The notes beneath the pieces are model-generated. The model was not told the origin of the DNA. It ran no database searches and saw only the letters and a program-made list of their open reading frames with translations. A stretch of 64,000 nt of DNA, taken from the NCBI RefSeq assembly GCF_051020515.1, contig NZ_CP194857.1:186001-250000 (forward strand). Direction: 5' to 3'. The position numbers and the translations under genes are program-made. Origin of the DNA: CALKWS01 sp051020515 (GTDB lineage Bacteria > Actinomycetota > Actinomycetes > Actinomycetales > Beutenbergiaceae). Shown piece after piece: positions 26,404 through 36,452 of the stretch. The stretch's first letter is position 1. Each line of letters starts with the position of its first letter.

Positions 26404-26999
26404 ACGTCAGCCCTCACCGAGAGTAGGCGTGCGACGTACTTGGCGACGACGTCGACCTCGAGGTTGACCCTGTCCCCCCGAGCCAGCGTACCGAGGGTGG
26501 TCCGCTCCAGAGTTGTGGGGACGAGCGCGACTCCGAAGGCCTCGTCGCCGGCCCACGTCACCGTGAGCGATACCCCTTCGACGGTGATGGATCCCTTCTC
26601 GGCCACATACCGGGCGAGGGCGACGGGCATCCCGAGGTCGACCTCGTCCCATCGGGGGCCGGGTCTGCGCTGCAGGACCGTGCCGACGCCATCGACGTGC
26701 CCCTGGACGACGTGGCCGCCCAGCCGAGCATCCACGCGAACTGCGCGTTCGAGGTTGACCGGGTCGCCGGGCGCCAGCGAACCGAGGGTCGTCCGGCGCA
26801 GCGACTCGGGCATGACGTCGGCGGTGAAGCCGCGCTCGTCCAGTTCGGTGACAGTCAGGCATGTCCCGGAGACCGCGATGGAGTCGCCGGTGCGCAGGTC
26901 CTCGAGGACGGTGGTCGCGGTGACAGCGAGAACGGCGGCGCCGTCAAGATCGGTCCGGTCGTCAACGGTTCCGACCTCCTCGACAAGTCCGGTGAACAT
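26400..26999 (-). CDS. ribE: Riboflavin synthase, alpha chain
   Basis: The product is 199 residues with the internal duplication typical of this enzyme: MFTGLVEEVGTV with SGTCLTVTEL in the first half and GHVVQGHVDGVGTV with VEGVSLTVTW in the second. It dismutates two lumazine molecules to riboflavin. It lies 12 bp after ribD and is expressed from the FMN-riboswitch leader. Confidence 0.95.
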   Translation of the reverse strand: MFTGLVEEVGTVDDRTDLDGAAVLAVTATTVLEDLRTGDSIAVSGTCLTVTELDERGFTADVMPESLRRTTLGSLAPGDPVNLERAVRVDARLGGHVVQGHVDGVGTVLQRRPGPRWDEVDLGMPVALARYVAEKGSITVEGVSLTVTWAGDEAFGVALVPTTLERTTLGTLARGDRVNLEVDVVAKYVARLLSVRADV

Positions 27000-27011
27000 C
27001 GCCAGAACTCC

Positions 27012-28045
27012 TCAGGCTCGTCGGGTGACGACGAGGATGTCCTCACCCAGGTGTTGTGCGTCGGTCGTGTGTCGGCGGTGCGCGTCAGCGAGGGTTGACA
27101 CACCGAGGTCGGGGACGGCGGCCGGGCCCGCTCCGAGCAGGACCGGCGCGACGTAGCTGTGCAGTTCGTCCACCACGCCGGCGCGCACGGCGGCCCCGAG
27201 GAGGGTCGGGCCGCCCTCGATCAGGACGCGGCGGGCGCCGACATCCCAGAGCCGCGCGAGGACCGAGGGGATGTCGCGTGTCGTGAGGTGGAGCCAGTCC
27301 CCCGGGCCGTTGCGGATCGCGGCTGAGGCGGGCACGGAACGATGGCCGACGGCCACCCGCAGCGGCTGGTGGTCTGCCAGCGTGCCGCCGGCCCGGCGTG
27401 CGGTGAGCGCGGGGTCGTCGGCGATGACGGTGCCTGTGCCCACGACGATGGCGTCCACGTCACCGCGCACCGCGTGGGCATGGTCGCGGGCGACCGGTCC
27501 GGTGATCCACTTCGAGGTGCCGTCCACCGCCCGACCCGGCCGTCCAGGCTGGCCGCCATCTTGCCCAGGACCCACGGCGTCCGACGCTCCACGGCGGTGA
27601 CCCAGGCCTCGGTGAGTGCTTCGGCACCGCGGACGACGTCGTCGGGCACCTCCGCCTCCCGTGCGGTGCGAACCTCCAACCCCTGCGACCGGAGCCACTG
27701 TGCGCCACCGGCGGCGACCGGATCGGGGTCGCGGACCGCATACACGACCCGGGCGATCCCGGCTGAGAGCAGCGCCTGCGAACAGGGCGCGGTGCGTCCG
27801 CTGTGGTGACAGGGCTCCAGAGTGATGACGGCGGTCGCACCCCGGAGCGTGGAACGGTCAGCCGCCGCCATGGCTGCGGCCTCTGCGTGTTCGGTTCCGG
27901 CACCGTGGTGCCAACCCTCAGCGAGGACGGCGCCGGAGGAACCGATGATGACGCACCCCACGCGGGGGTTGCCACCGCGCTGCGGTCCCCGCCGAGCGAG
28001 CACGAGCGCGCGCTGGAGCGCCCGGTTGATAGCGTCGTCCGGCAC
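27012..28045 (-). CDS. ribD: Bifunctional riboflavin deaminase/reductase; single-base frameshift
   Basis: The corrected protein is about 344 residues. The deaminase half has the zinc site HAEAAAM (H-A-E) and PCHHSGRTAPC; the reductase half has WITGPVARDHAHAVRGDVDAI and VLIEGGPTLLGAAV. GTG 28045 is the start, with AGGAG 5-6 nt before. One base is missing in a short C run (plus 27530-27532) at DGRV-G/AVDGTSKW; adding it joins both halves. RibD deaminates and then reduces the pyrimidine intermediate made from GTP. It is the first gene behind the FMN riboswitch. Confidence 0.9.
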
Positions 28046-28138
28046 CTGGTCTCCTCTTGCCTCGGTGTGAGCCGGGGTGCCTGAGGACGCACGATGCCAC
28101 TGGCGCCGTCGTCGTTCGACGGCGGCGCCAACAGTGCT

Positions 28139-28257
28139 GCCTCCCATCCGGACTCTCACCGTCGGTCCCGGAGTTCCACCAGGTCAACCGCTTGTCATCA
28201 GACGCGCGGGTCGCGGACTGTCACCGCCGGCTCGGAATTTCACCGACCCCGGAGCAC
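28139..28257 (-). promoter_or_regulatory. FMN riboswitch (RFN element)
   Basis: On the minus strand the order of conserved segments is GGTGAAATTCCGAGCCGGCG, GGTGACAGTCCGCGACCC, GGTGGAACTCCGGGACCGAC and GGTGAGAGTCCGGATGGGAG, which is the six-helix RFN element. It ends about 95 nt before ribD. FMN binding is known to shut off rib operons through termination or RBS sequestration. The promoter must lie in the roughly 75 bp before hemL ends. Confidence 0.93.
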
Positions 28258-28330
28258 GTGTTGCTTGGACAGCAGCATGGCACACTTCCCAGGGACAGCC
28301 AAACCGCCGTGCACCGCGGCGCCGGCGTCA

Positions 28331-29650
28331 TCAACCAGGTGGCAGCGCCCGGGCGGCGGACCGGGCCGCGCGCGGCAACGCCTCGAGGATGACGTCCACA
28401 GCGTTGTCGTCGTGTGCTGCGCTGAGGAACCACGCCTCGTACACGCTCGGCGGCAGGGCCACCCCCGCCTGTAGCATCGCCTGGAAGAATGCCGGATAGC
28501 GCCACGACTCCTGCGCCGTGGCACCGGCGTAGTCGTGGACGCCACCGGTCGCGGCGTCCGGACCGAAGAACACGGAGAAGAGGTTCCCGGCCCGGTTGAC
28601 CACATGCGGCACACCCGCCGCGGAGAGGGCCTGCCCGGCAGCCTGCGCGATGACGCCCGCCACGCGGTCGACGTGCGCGTAGACGCTCGCGTCGGCGAGC
28701 CGGAGCGTCGCGAGCCCGGCCGCGGTTGCCAGCGGGTTCCCGGACAGGGTCCCGGCCTGGTAGACGGGCCCGGTCGGGGCAAGGAGTTCCATGAGTTCTG
28801 CACGACCCCCAACCGCGGCCAGCGGCATCCCGCCGCCGACGACCTTGCCGAACGTCATGAGGTCCGCGGCCCAGGACTCCTCGGCACCCTCGAGCCCCCA
28901 CCAGCCCGCCGGACCGACGCGGAATCCGGTCAGCACCTCGTCGAGAACGAGGAGCGCACCGTGCTGCGCGGTGAGACGCCGCAGGGCCGCATTGAACCCG
29001 GCAGCGGGTGCGACAACGCCCATATTGGCCGGTGCGGCCTCGGTGATCACGCAGGCGACCTCCTCGCCGCGCTCGGCGAACACCGCTTCGATCGCGCCGA
29101 TGTCGTTGTACGGCACCACGATCGTCTGTGCGGCGCTTGCCGCCGGGACCCCGGCGGAACCAGGTAGGCCGAAGGTCGCCACGCCCGAGCCGGCCTCGGC
29201 GAGCAGGGAGTCGACGTGACCGTGGTAGCAACCGGCGAACTTGACGACGAGGTCACGGCCCGTGGCGCCCCGCGCGAGGCGCACCGCCGTCATCGTGGCC
29301 TCGGTTCCGGTGGAGACCAGGCGCACCCGCTGCGCCGGGGGCACCCGTTCGCGGATGGTCTCGGCCAGTTCGATCTCACCGAGCGTGGGCGCACCGAAGG
29401 ACAGCCCGTCAGCCGCGGCGTCCTGGACGGCGGCGACGACCTCGGGGTGCGCGTGACCGAGCAGTGCCGGCCCCCACGAGGCCACAAGGTCGACGTAGGT
29501 GCGTCCTTCGACGTCGGTGATGCGAGCACCGGACGCCGCGGCGACGAAGCGGGGGTTGCCGCCAACGGAGCCGTAGGCACGGACCGGGGAGTCCACGCCC
29601 CCGGGGATGACGCCGAGTGCCCGGGTGAACAGATCATCGTTCGTGGTCAT
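28331..29650 (-). CDS. hemL: Glutamate-1-semialdehyde 2,1-aminomutase
   Basis: The protein is 439 residues. Class III PLP landmarks are complete: GGVDSPVRAYGSVGGNPRF, LVSTGTEATMTAVRLARG, KFAGCYHGHVDSLL, LVLDEVLTGFR and the Schiff-base Lys in MTFGKVVGGGMPLAAVGG. It makes 5-aminolevulinate from glutamate-1-semialdehyde, the product of HemA. It is the last gene of the heme operon and overlaps hemB by 4 bp (ATGA). Confidence 0.96.
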   Translation of the reverse strand: MTTNDDLFTRALGVIPGGVDSPVRAYGSVGGNPRFVAAASGARITDVEGRTYVDLVASWGPALLGHAHPEVVAAVQDAAADGLSFGAPTLGEIELAETIRERVPPAQRVRLVSTGTEATMTAVRLARGATGRDLVVKFAGCYHGHVDSLLAEAGSGVATFGLPGSAGVPAASAAQTIVVPYNDIGAIEAVFAERGEEVACVITEAAPANMGVVAPAAGFNAALRRLTAQHGALLVLDEVLTGFRVGPAGWWGLEGAEESWAADLMTFGKVVGGGMPLAAVGGRAELMELLAPTGPVYQAGTLSGNPLATAAGLATLRLADASVYAHVDRVAGVIAQAAGQALSAAGVPHVVNRAGNLFSVFFGPDAATGGVHDYAGATAQESWRYPAFFQAMLQAGVALPPSVYEAWFLSAAHDDNAVDVILEALPRAARSAARALPPG

Positions 29651-30647
29651 TTCTCTCCTTGCTGTCCGGTGAGCCAGCCCGCCACCTCGGTGGCCCAGTA
29701 GGTGGCGATGATGCCGGCTCCCGCGCGGCGGATGGAGGTCAGCGTCTCGAGGATGGTGCGGCCCCGGTCCAGCCAGCCGTTCGCCGCGGCCGCCTCGACC
29801 ATCGCCAGTTCGCCCGACACCTGGTAGGCGGCCACCGGGATGTCGACGGCCGAGGCGACGTCGGACAGAACGTCGAGGTAGCCGAGCGCCGGCTTGACCA
29901 TGACGACGTCGGCGCCCTGCGCGAGGTCCAGAAGCGCCTCGCGCGTGCCCTCGGTGCGGTTCGCGACGTCCATCTGGTACGTGCGGCGATCGCCACGGAG
30001 CCGGGAGTCCACCGCCTCACGGAAGGGCCCTAGAAGGCGGAGGCATACTTCGCCGAGTACGCGAGGATGGCGGCGCTGGTGGCACCGGCCTCGTCCAGCG
30101 CGGCACGGCAGGCGGCCACCTGGCCGTCCATCATGCCGGACAGACCCAGAACATGTGCGCCGGCTTCGTGCTGGGCGAGCGACATCTCGGCGTACCGCTG
30201 AAGCGTCGCATCGTTATCGACCGAGCCGTCCGCCGCCAGCACACCACAGTGACCGTGGTCGGTGAACTCGTCGAGGCACAGATCGGAGATGATGACGACG
30301 TCCGCGCCGACCTCCTCCCGCAGCATCGCCAGACCACGGTTGGCGATCCCGTCCGGGTCAGTAGCGCCCGAGCCGTCGGCGTCGCGGACGGCGGGTACTC
30401 CGAACAGCATGATGCCGCCGACACCTGCAGCGGCGGCCTCGTGTGCCGCAGCGCGCAGTGAGTCCGCGGTGTGTTGGACGACCCCCGGCATCGAGGAGAT
30501 CGGACGCGACTCCCTCGCGTCCTCGGCGAGGAAGACGGGCAGCACCAGGTCGGAGGGCGAGAGGCGGTGCTCGGCGACGAGTCGGCGCAACGGGGCGCTG
30601 GCACGCAGGCGCCGCGGGCGGTCGGCGAGCGGAGGCATGGGGGACAT
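29647..30647 (-). CDS. hemB: Porphobilinogen synthase (ALA dehydratase); single-base frameshift
   Basis: The corrected protein is about 333 residues. Visible are DLVLPVFLAED, the metal-site region DLCLDEFTDHGHCGVL, the first Schiff-base Lys in YSAKYASAFYGPFREA (after correction) and the second in MVKPALGYLD. The frame breaks near 30030, where TTC-TAG replaces TTC-TAC; one missing C restores YGPFREAVDS. HemB joins two ALA molecules into porphobilinogen. It is tightly packed with hemD (one-base overlap) and hemL. Confidence 0.93.
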
Positions 30648-31483
30648 CAGTGGTCGGCTCCTGGGTCGGGGTGGCAGTGACGGAGTGACTGGGCGGCGGC
30701 AGCGATGAGGCCTGCCGGGGTCGCCTCGGGCGCGACGCCGCCGACCCGTAACCCGGCCTGCTCGGCGGCGCGCCGGGTGGGGTCGCCTATGACGGCGATG
30801 GCGGTGGAGGAGGGCGGCGGACCGAGAAGCGCCACGAGGGCGCGAACCGTTGAGCCCGCGGTGAGGAGGATCACGTCCGGCCACGGCTCGGTCAGCCGTG
30901 CCCGCGTGGCGGCGTCGAGGTCCGCGCCCCGGGTGGTGTAGACGTCCTGGCGGTCGACGTCCCAACCCCGCTCGCGCAGTCCCCGGACCAGTTCCGGCGC
31001 GGCGAGGGCGGAGCACGGCAGGATCATCACGCGACCGCCGCCGCCGAGACGGGGGAAGCCGGCCAGGAGCGTCCTGGCCGACTCCGGGGCGGTGGCACAC
31101 AGGTGGGGCGGGTGCCCGATGCCGGCGAGCGCAGCCGCGGTGGCGGGGCCGACGACGGCCAGTCGGGTGCCGGCCGCAACGGCACGGCGAAGGCGCTCCC
31201 CGAGCGGTGCCCCGGTCCGGGCCGCGTAGTCCGCGAGCACCGAAACCGTGCGAGCAGAGGTGAGCACCAGCCACGCAGCACCGCCGAGTGCGAGGGCACG
31301 CTCCATCACGGTGTCGTGGGCCGGCACGGTCTCGGTGAGTGCGACGGTCACGGGCACGGCCCCGGCCTCCCGGACCGCGCGCGCGATCGGGTCCTCGGCG
31401 CCGGCCCGCGGGACGAGCACTCGCAGGCCCGAGAGCGGCGAGCCCGGAGCCGGGGAGTCACTGCTCACCGACGCCTCGGTCAC
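30647..31483 (-). CDS. hemD: Uroporphyrinogen-III synthase
   Basis: The protein is about 278 residues from GTG 31483. HemD is poorly conserved in sequence, but the two-domain pattern is recognisable: RVLVPRAGAEDPIARAVREA at the start, WLVLTSARTVSVLADYA, RLAVVGPATAAALAG, DVYTTR and ILLTAGSTVRAL. It closes and inverts the D ring of hydroxymethylbilane. It starts inside the hemC 3' end and touches hemB, supporting the assignment by position. Confidence 0.88.
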   Translation of the reverse strand: MTEASVSSDSPAPGSPLSGLRVLVPRAGAEDPIARAVREAGAVPVTVALTETVPAHDTVMERALALGGAAWLVLTSARTVSVLADYAARTGAPLGERLRRAVAAGTRLAVVGPATAAALAGIGHPPHLCATAPESARTLLAGFPRLGGGGRVMILPCSALAAPELVRGLRERGWDVDRQDVYTTRGADLDAATRARLTEPWPDVILLTAGSTVRALVALLGPPPSSTAIAVIGDPTRRAAEQAGLRVGGVAPEATPAGLIAAAAQSLRHCHPDPGADH

Positions 31484-32438
31484 GGGGTTGCCCTGGCGAG
31501 TTCGCCGGCACCCTGCCCGATGAGTTCGGTGCGAGTTCGTGGCCGAGCTCGCGAGCGCTCGCCAGCACATCATCACGCCGGCCCGTGAGGTCCACCGACG
31601 TCGTCCCGGACGAGCGCAGCACCCGACTACCGTCGATCGCCGCCGCAACCGCCTCGAGCCTGAGCGTCTCGCCCTCCAGGGTCGCGAGCGCACCGACGGG
31701 GGCGGCGCAGCCGGCCTCCAGACTGGCGAGGAGTTGGCGCTCGGCGGTGACTTCGATCAGGGTCGGCAGATGGTCCAGGGCCGCAAGGGCCCGACCCAGC
31801 GGCTCAGGCACCTCGACGCGGGTCTCGATGGCGAGCGCACCCTGACCGGGAGCCGGCAGCATCGCGACCGGGTCGAGGACGTCGGTCGCGCGGCCGGCGA
31901 GCCCGATGCGCGCGAGGCCGGCGAGCGCGAGCACGACGGCGTCGAGATCGTTCTCGGTGCGAGCAAGCCGGGTTGGGACGTTGCCGCGGATGTCGACGAC
32001 GTCCAGGTCCGGGCGGGCGGCGCGCAGCTGGGCGGCTCGGCGGGGGGACCCCGTTCCGACACGGGCGCCTCGCGGCAGTGTGTCGAGGGTGCGACCCTCC
32101 CGTGCGCACAGCGCGTCCCGGGCATCCGCACGAACCGGGACGGCGGCGATCCGTAACCCCGGGGCAGGCGCCGTGGGGAGGTCCTTGAGCGAGTGGACGA
32201 CGACGTCGACCGTCCCCGCACCCAGCGCCGCGCGCAGTGCTCCGGCAAAGACGCCGGCACCACCGAGCGAGGCGAGGGACTCGGTGCGGACGTCTCCCTC
32301 GGTGCGCACGATGCGCAGTTCGAAGGGCCCGGCGCCGGCGGCAACGAGGTCGTCCGCGACGCCTCCGGCCTGGGTCCGGGCGAGGTCGGAGCCCCGGGTG
32401 CCCAGCACCCAGGGACTCGAGTCGGAGGTGGCGCTCAC
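31458..32438 (-). CDS. hemC: Hydroxymethylbilane synthase (porphobilinogen deaminase)
   Basis: The product is 326 residues. Landmarks: LGTRGSDLARTQA, VVHSLKDLPTAP, RVGTGSPRRAAQL, DIRGNVPTRL and the dipyrromethane cofactor Cys in LEAGCAAPVGA. The C-terminus is about 25 residues longer than usual and overlaps hemD by 26 bp. It overlaps hemY at its start by 4 bp. Confidence 0.96.
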   Translation of the reverse strand: MSATSDSSPWVLGTRGSDLARTQAGGVADDLVAAGAGPFELRIVRTEGDVRTESLASLGGAGVFAGALRAALGAGTVDVVVHSLKDLPTAPAPGLRIAAVPVRADARDALCAREGRTLDTLPRGARVGTGSPRRAAQLRAARPDLDVVDIRGNVPTRLARTENDLDAVVLALAGLARIGLAGRATDVLDPVAMLPAPGQGALAIETRVEVPEPLGRALAALDHLPTLIEVTAERQLLASLEAGCAAPVGALATLEGETLRLEAVAAAIDGSRVLRSSGTTSVDLTGRRDDVLASARELGHELAPNSSGRVPANSPGQPRDRGVGEQ

Positions 32439-33841
32439 AGTGCCACTGTCTCATCGGCAGGCCGTGCAGCCGCACGAAGGGCGGGCGCGCTGGCCGGGCC
32501 GCCCAGCATCGCGGCGAGCGACCGCGACCGCGTCACGACGGCGGGCAATCCCGTCCCCGCGACGAGCCCGCCGGCAAGGTGAAGGCCACGCCCGGCCATC
32601 GTCCGGGACAGGTCGAGCACCGCATCTCGAACGTGCGGATCAGCCGGAACGAGCGCTCCGGCGTGGCGGACCACCCTGCTGTCGCGCACCTGGTCGGCCC
32701 GAAGATCGGTGCCGAGCAGGCGGGCGGCGTCCGTGACGGTGTCGACGGAATCGGGGGGTGGTTCCTGCCCCGGCCGGCCGTAGGAGAGTCGGATCACATG
32801 CCGCCCTGGCCCGGCGGCCCGGGCGGCCCAGTCCCACTTCGCGGTGACGTGGGTCAGCGCTTTGGCCCCGGGCACCCCCTCTGCGGCAATGACTCCGCTA
32901 CCGCGAGGGGCGTCGTCGAGTTCTGGAGCGTCGAGGAGTAGCGTGATGTGGGTCGTCGGCTGACCCGTCGTCGTCCGCAACGCGTGGGTGTCCACGTGCG
33001 GCTGTAGGAGCGCGAGGGTGGCGGCCCCGGACGTCGCCACGACGACGTCGTGCGCCTCCGGGACGTCCGTGCCGCCGGCGACCACGACCCGCCAGCGCCC
33101 GCGGGAACCGGACTCGATCGCGGCGACCGGGGCGCGTGTGAGCAAGGTGGCGCCGTGGGCGCGTGCGGCCTCCGCGAGGGCCTCGGCGAGGAGGTGCATG
33201 CCTCCGGTGACGGACGCGACGGCGGGCCCCTCGGGCAGGGTCGCGGCGACGGCGGCGGCAAGCGACCCGGTGCGCCGTAGCGCATCGCGAAGGCCCGGCA
33301 TGACACTGTCGACCGGTAGCACCGACGGATCGGCGCCGTGGATCGCCGAGACCAGAGGCCGTACGAGGCGTTCGAGCAGCCCCTCGCCCATCCGAACGGT
33401 GATGAGCGTCGCGAGGTCGCGGGCGTCGGAGCCGGGGGTCGGGCCCAGATCGGCGTCCAGTGCCGCGCGTCGTGCCGCGGCCTCACCGATGGCGGCGACG
33501 ACGTCGGGGGCGCTCGGGTCCGCGGGGATGCCGAGCATGGCGCGGGCCGGGGCACGGAAGGCGCCCTGTTCCGGGGTGACCAGCCACGAACCGTGCGCGG
33601 GCAGCTCCGTGGGCAGCCCGAGTTCGGCGCACAACTCGGCCACCGCGGGCCGCCGTACCGCGAACGCCTCCGGCCCGCGGTTGACGATCACACCGCCGAC
33701 GTCGAGCGGACGCACGAGCCCACCGAGATGGTCGGAGGCCTCGACCAACGTGACCCGGCGTCCGCTGCGGGCCAGTTCCCACGCCGCCGTGAGGCCGCCG
33801 ATACCGCCGCCGACGACGACGACGTCCACTGCATCCCTCAT
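32435..33841 (-). CDS. hemY: Protoporphyrinogen/coproporphyrinogen oxidase, HemY (CgoX) type
   Basis: The protein is 468 residues. It starts MRDAVDVVVVGGGIGGLTAAW, the FAD dinucleotide-binding motif, followed by LGGLVRPLDVGGVIVNRGPEAF and a late GLHLAGGLVAGTGLPAVVTRS that closes the FAD site. In actinobacteria this enzyme usually oxidises coproporphyrinogen III on the coproporphyrin-dependent route; the ferrochelatase and HemQ needed to finish heme are not in this window. It overlaps hemE and hemC by 4 bp. Confidence 0.92.
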   Translation of the reverse strand: MRDAVDVVVVGGGIGGLTAAWELARSGRRVTLVEASDHLGGLVRPLDVGGVIVNRGPEAFAVRRPAVAELCAELGLPTELPAHGSWLVTPEQGAFRAPARAMLGIPADPSAPDVVAAIGEAAARRAALDADLGPTPGSDARDLATLITVRMGEGLLERLVRPLVSAIHGADPSVLPVDSVMPGLRDALRRTGSLAAAVAATLPEGPAVASVTGGMHLLAEALAEAARAHGATLLTRAPVAAIESGSRGRWRVVVAGGTDVPEAHDVVVATSGAATLALLQPHVDTHALRTTTGQPTTHITLLLDAPELDDAPRGSGVIAAEGVPGAKALTHVTAKWDWAARAAGPGRHVIRLSYGRPGQEPPPDSVDTVTDAARLLGTDLRADQVRDSRVVRHAGALVPADPHVRDAVLDLSRTMAGRGLHLAGGLVAGTGLPAVVTRSRSLAAMLGGPASAPALRAAARPADETVAL

Positions 33842-34886
33842 CGCGCGTGCGCGAGTTCGACGATGCGGGTGAGGACGGCGGGATCCGTCTCGGGAGGAAC
33901 ACCGTGGCCGAGGTTGAGCACATGCGCAGCGGCGGATCGCCCCCGGTCGATCACATCCTCCACGTGCCGCTGGAGCACGTCCCACGGCGCGGCGAGCAGT
34001 GCCGGGTCGATATTGCCCTGCACGACGTGTGGGGACCTAGTCGCCGGACAGCCTCGTCGAGGCCGATCCGGTGGTCCACCCCGACGACCTCAGCACCGGT
34101 GTCGCGCATGAGAGTGAGGATCTCCGAGGTGCCGGTCCCGAAGTGAACCCGCGGCACCAGGCCCTCGACAGCGGACAGGACGCGGGCGGAGTAGGGCGCG
34201 ACCCGCTCGCTGTAATCGGTGACCGACAGCGAACCGGCCCACGAGTCGAAGAGTTGGACCGCGCGTGCCCCGGCATCGATCTGGGCGAGGAGGAACTCCG
34301 CGGTGCGGTCCGCCGCCCAGGTCATCAACCGGGCCCATGCGGCCGGGTCTGCGTGCATCATCGTTCGGGCGGCGAGGTGATCCCGTGAGGGCCGCCCTTC
34401 GACGAGGTAGGCCGCCAGGGTGAACGGGGCACCACCGAAACCGATGAGCGGGACCGGTTCACTCCCACCGTCGAGCTCGCGCACGGCGATGCCGACGCCC
34501 TCGCGAATCGCCGTCATGTCGCCGCCGGGTAGTGCGGTGAGGCGGTCGACGTCGGCGGCCGTGCGCACTGGCGAGCCGATGACCGGGCCCACACCCCGGA
34601 CGATCTCGACGTCAACACCCGCCAGTCGCAGGGGGATGACGATGTCGGAGAAGAAGATCGCGGCATCCACGCCGTGCCGCCGCACCGGCTGGCAGGTGAT
34701 CTCCGCCGACAACTCCGGCCGGAGACAGGACTCGAGCATCTCGGTTCCCTCCCGGACCTTCCAGTACTCCGGCAGGGACCGGCCGGCCTGACGCATGAAC
34801 CACACGGGCAGTCGTTCCGGCCGGAGCCCGGAGTACGCGGACAACAGGGCGGAGGGGGTCGACGAGGGATCATCAGATGAATTCAC
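33838..34886 (-). CDS. hemE: Uroporphyrinogen decarboxylase; single-base frameshift
   Basis: The corrected protein is about 349 residues. It has the signature VWFMRQAGRSLPEY, FFSDIVIPLRLAGVDVE with the catalytic Asp, IGFGGAPFTLAAYLVEG and, after the break, VVQGNIDPALLAAPW and LNLGHGVPPETDP. The frame breaks at about 34028; one missing C (CACAC for CACACC) explains it. HemE removes four carboxylates from uroporphyrinogen III. It heads the operon; its start is only 44 bp from the divergent hemA start. Confidence 0.94.
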
Positions 34887-34930
34887 TCAAGCATTGTGTC
34901 AAACCTCGCGGGGTTAGTTAACCTGCCAGA

Positions 34931-36345
34931 ATGCCGCTCGCCATTCTCGCTGCCAACCACCACGACGTACCCCTGCCAGAACTCGAGAGACTCTCGGTCG
35001 GTGCCGAAGCCGCCGGGGCTCGCCTGGCCGCCCATCCCGCGGTCGAAGGTGTGCTCGTTCTCTCGACCTGCAACAGGGTCGAGATCTACCTCGAGCCGGC
35101 GGGGGCCGAGACCGACGCGATCGAGGCTGCCCGCCAGGCACTCGCCGAGACATCCGGGACATCGCGCGCACACGTCGCCGCCCGCACGTCCCACGCCGTC
35201 GGCCAGGAGGTCGTCAGGCACGTCTTCGAGGTGGCGGCGGGCCTGGACTCCATGGTCGTCGGTGAGCGGGAGATCGCCGGTCAACTTCGCCGCGCCCTGC
35301 AGTCCGCCCGCGCGGACGGGACGACGTCACCGACGCTCGAGGACGTCTTCCAGCGCGCCTCCCGGGCATCGCGCCGCATCGCCGTGTCCACCGACCTGGC
35401 CGCCGCCGGTCGATCGGTCGTGTCCGTTGCCATCGACCTCGCCTCAGCACGCACGTCGCGTGCGGGTTGTCCGCGGGAAGTTCCCGCCTGGAGCGACGCG
35501 GACGGACCGCGGGTGCCCGCCGGCACCTGGGCCGGAGAGCGCGCGCCGTCGTCGTCGGCACCGGCGCCTACGCCGGTGCGACCGTCGCCGCCCTGCGCAA
35601 GCGGTCGTGCGCCGACATCAGCGTCTGGTCCTCCTCCGACCGGGCCGAGGAGTTCGCGGCGAAGAACGCCGTCGTGCCCCTGGCCGCCGACGGTCTGGTC
35701 GCGGCACTCGCGACCGCCGACCTCGTCATCTGCTGCCGTGGCACGGGCACCCCGGTCATCGACGTCGAAACCGCCTCCGAGGCCCTGGCGATGAGATCGC
35801 CCGCGAGGACTCCCCTCGTTCTGGTGGATCTGGCCCTCCGTCGCGACGTCGCCGCCGGTGTGGCCGACCTTCCGGGTCTGGTGCTGCTGGACCTGAACAC
35901 CGTACGCAGCCACGCACCGGCAGCGACCGACGGCCAGGTCCACCGCGCCCAGGAGATCCTCGCCAAAGAGGTCGAGGAGTTCTTCGGACGAAGGGCGGAG
36001 AGGGCCATGGACGATGTCGTCGTCGCCATGCGTGAGCACGTCGGTGGTGCGCTCGAGGCAGAGCTTGCCCGGCTACCGATGTCCGGTGTGGTGGACGCCG
36101 GCCAGGCGACGCAAGCCCTACGCCGGCTGGCCGCCAAACTCCTCCATGACCCCACTGTCGCCGCACGCGCAGCGGGCCGGGAGGGCCGCAGTCAACAGTT
36201 CATCGAGGCGCTGGCCCTCGTCACCGGCGTGCAGGTCCAGCGCGAGGACCCACTACCCCGGGACCGTCCGCGCCGCGCGACGGCCCACGACACGTGCGCC
36301 GCCGGAACCATGCCGGACGCACGCGCCCTGGTCTCCCCGAGCTGA
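34931..36345 (+). CDS. hemA: Glutamyl-tRNA reductase; single-base frameshift
   Basis: The corrected protein is about 471 residues. The catalytic domain has LVLSTCNRVEIYL with the catalytic Cys and FEVAAGLDSMVVGEREIAGQ; the NADPH domain has VVVGTGAYAGATVAALR; the C-terminal dimer domain has LDLNTVRSHAPA and a long helix. A base is missing around 35445-35465, between AIDLASA and the nucleotide-binding domain; the linker there is unusually long and basic. It reduces glutamyl-tRNA to glutamate-1-semialdehyde, the substrate of HemL. Confidence 0.92.
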
Positions 36346-36362
36346 CCGTCCGCCTCGACCCG

Positions 36363-36433
36363 GCCGGACGCGACGGTACCGCGTGTCCGGCACGGAACCG
36401 GTCTCGCCGCAGCCGGACGCGACGGTACCGCGT
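36363..36433. repeat. 22-bp direct repeat with hairpin between convergent hemA and nrdJ
   Basis: A 22-bp sequence beginning GCCGGACGCGACGGTACCGC occurs exactly at 36363-36384 and again at 36412-36433. Each unit can fold on ACGCG and CGCGT; in the first copy the arms extend to GCCGGAC and GTCCGGC (36363-36391), giving a strong stem that could act as a bidirectional terminator for the convergent genes. Confidence 0.7.
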
Positions 36434-36452
36434 AGCCCTTCGGTCCGTGGCT

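Noticed and set aside
28258..28330. A defined promoter for the rib operon
   Set aside because: TTGGCT and CATGCT with suitable spacing can be picked out, but the match is too weak to list as a feature.
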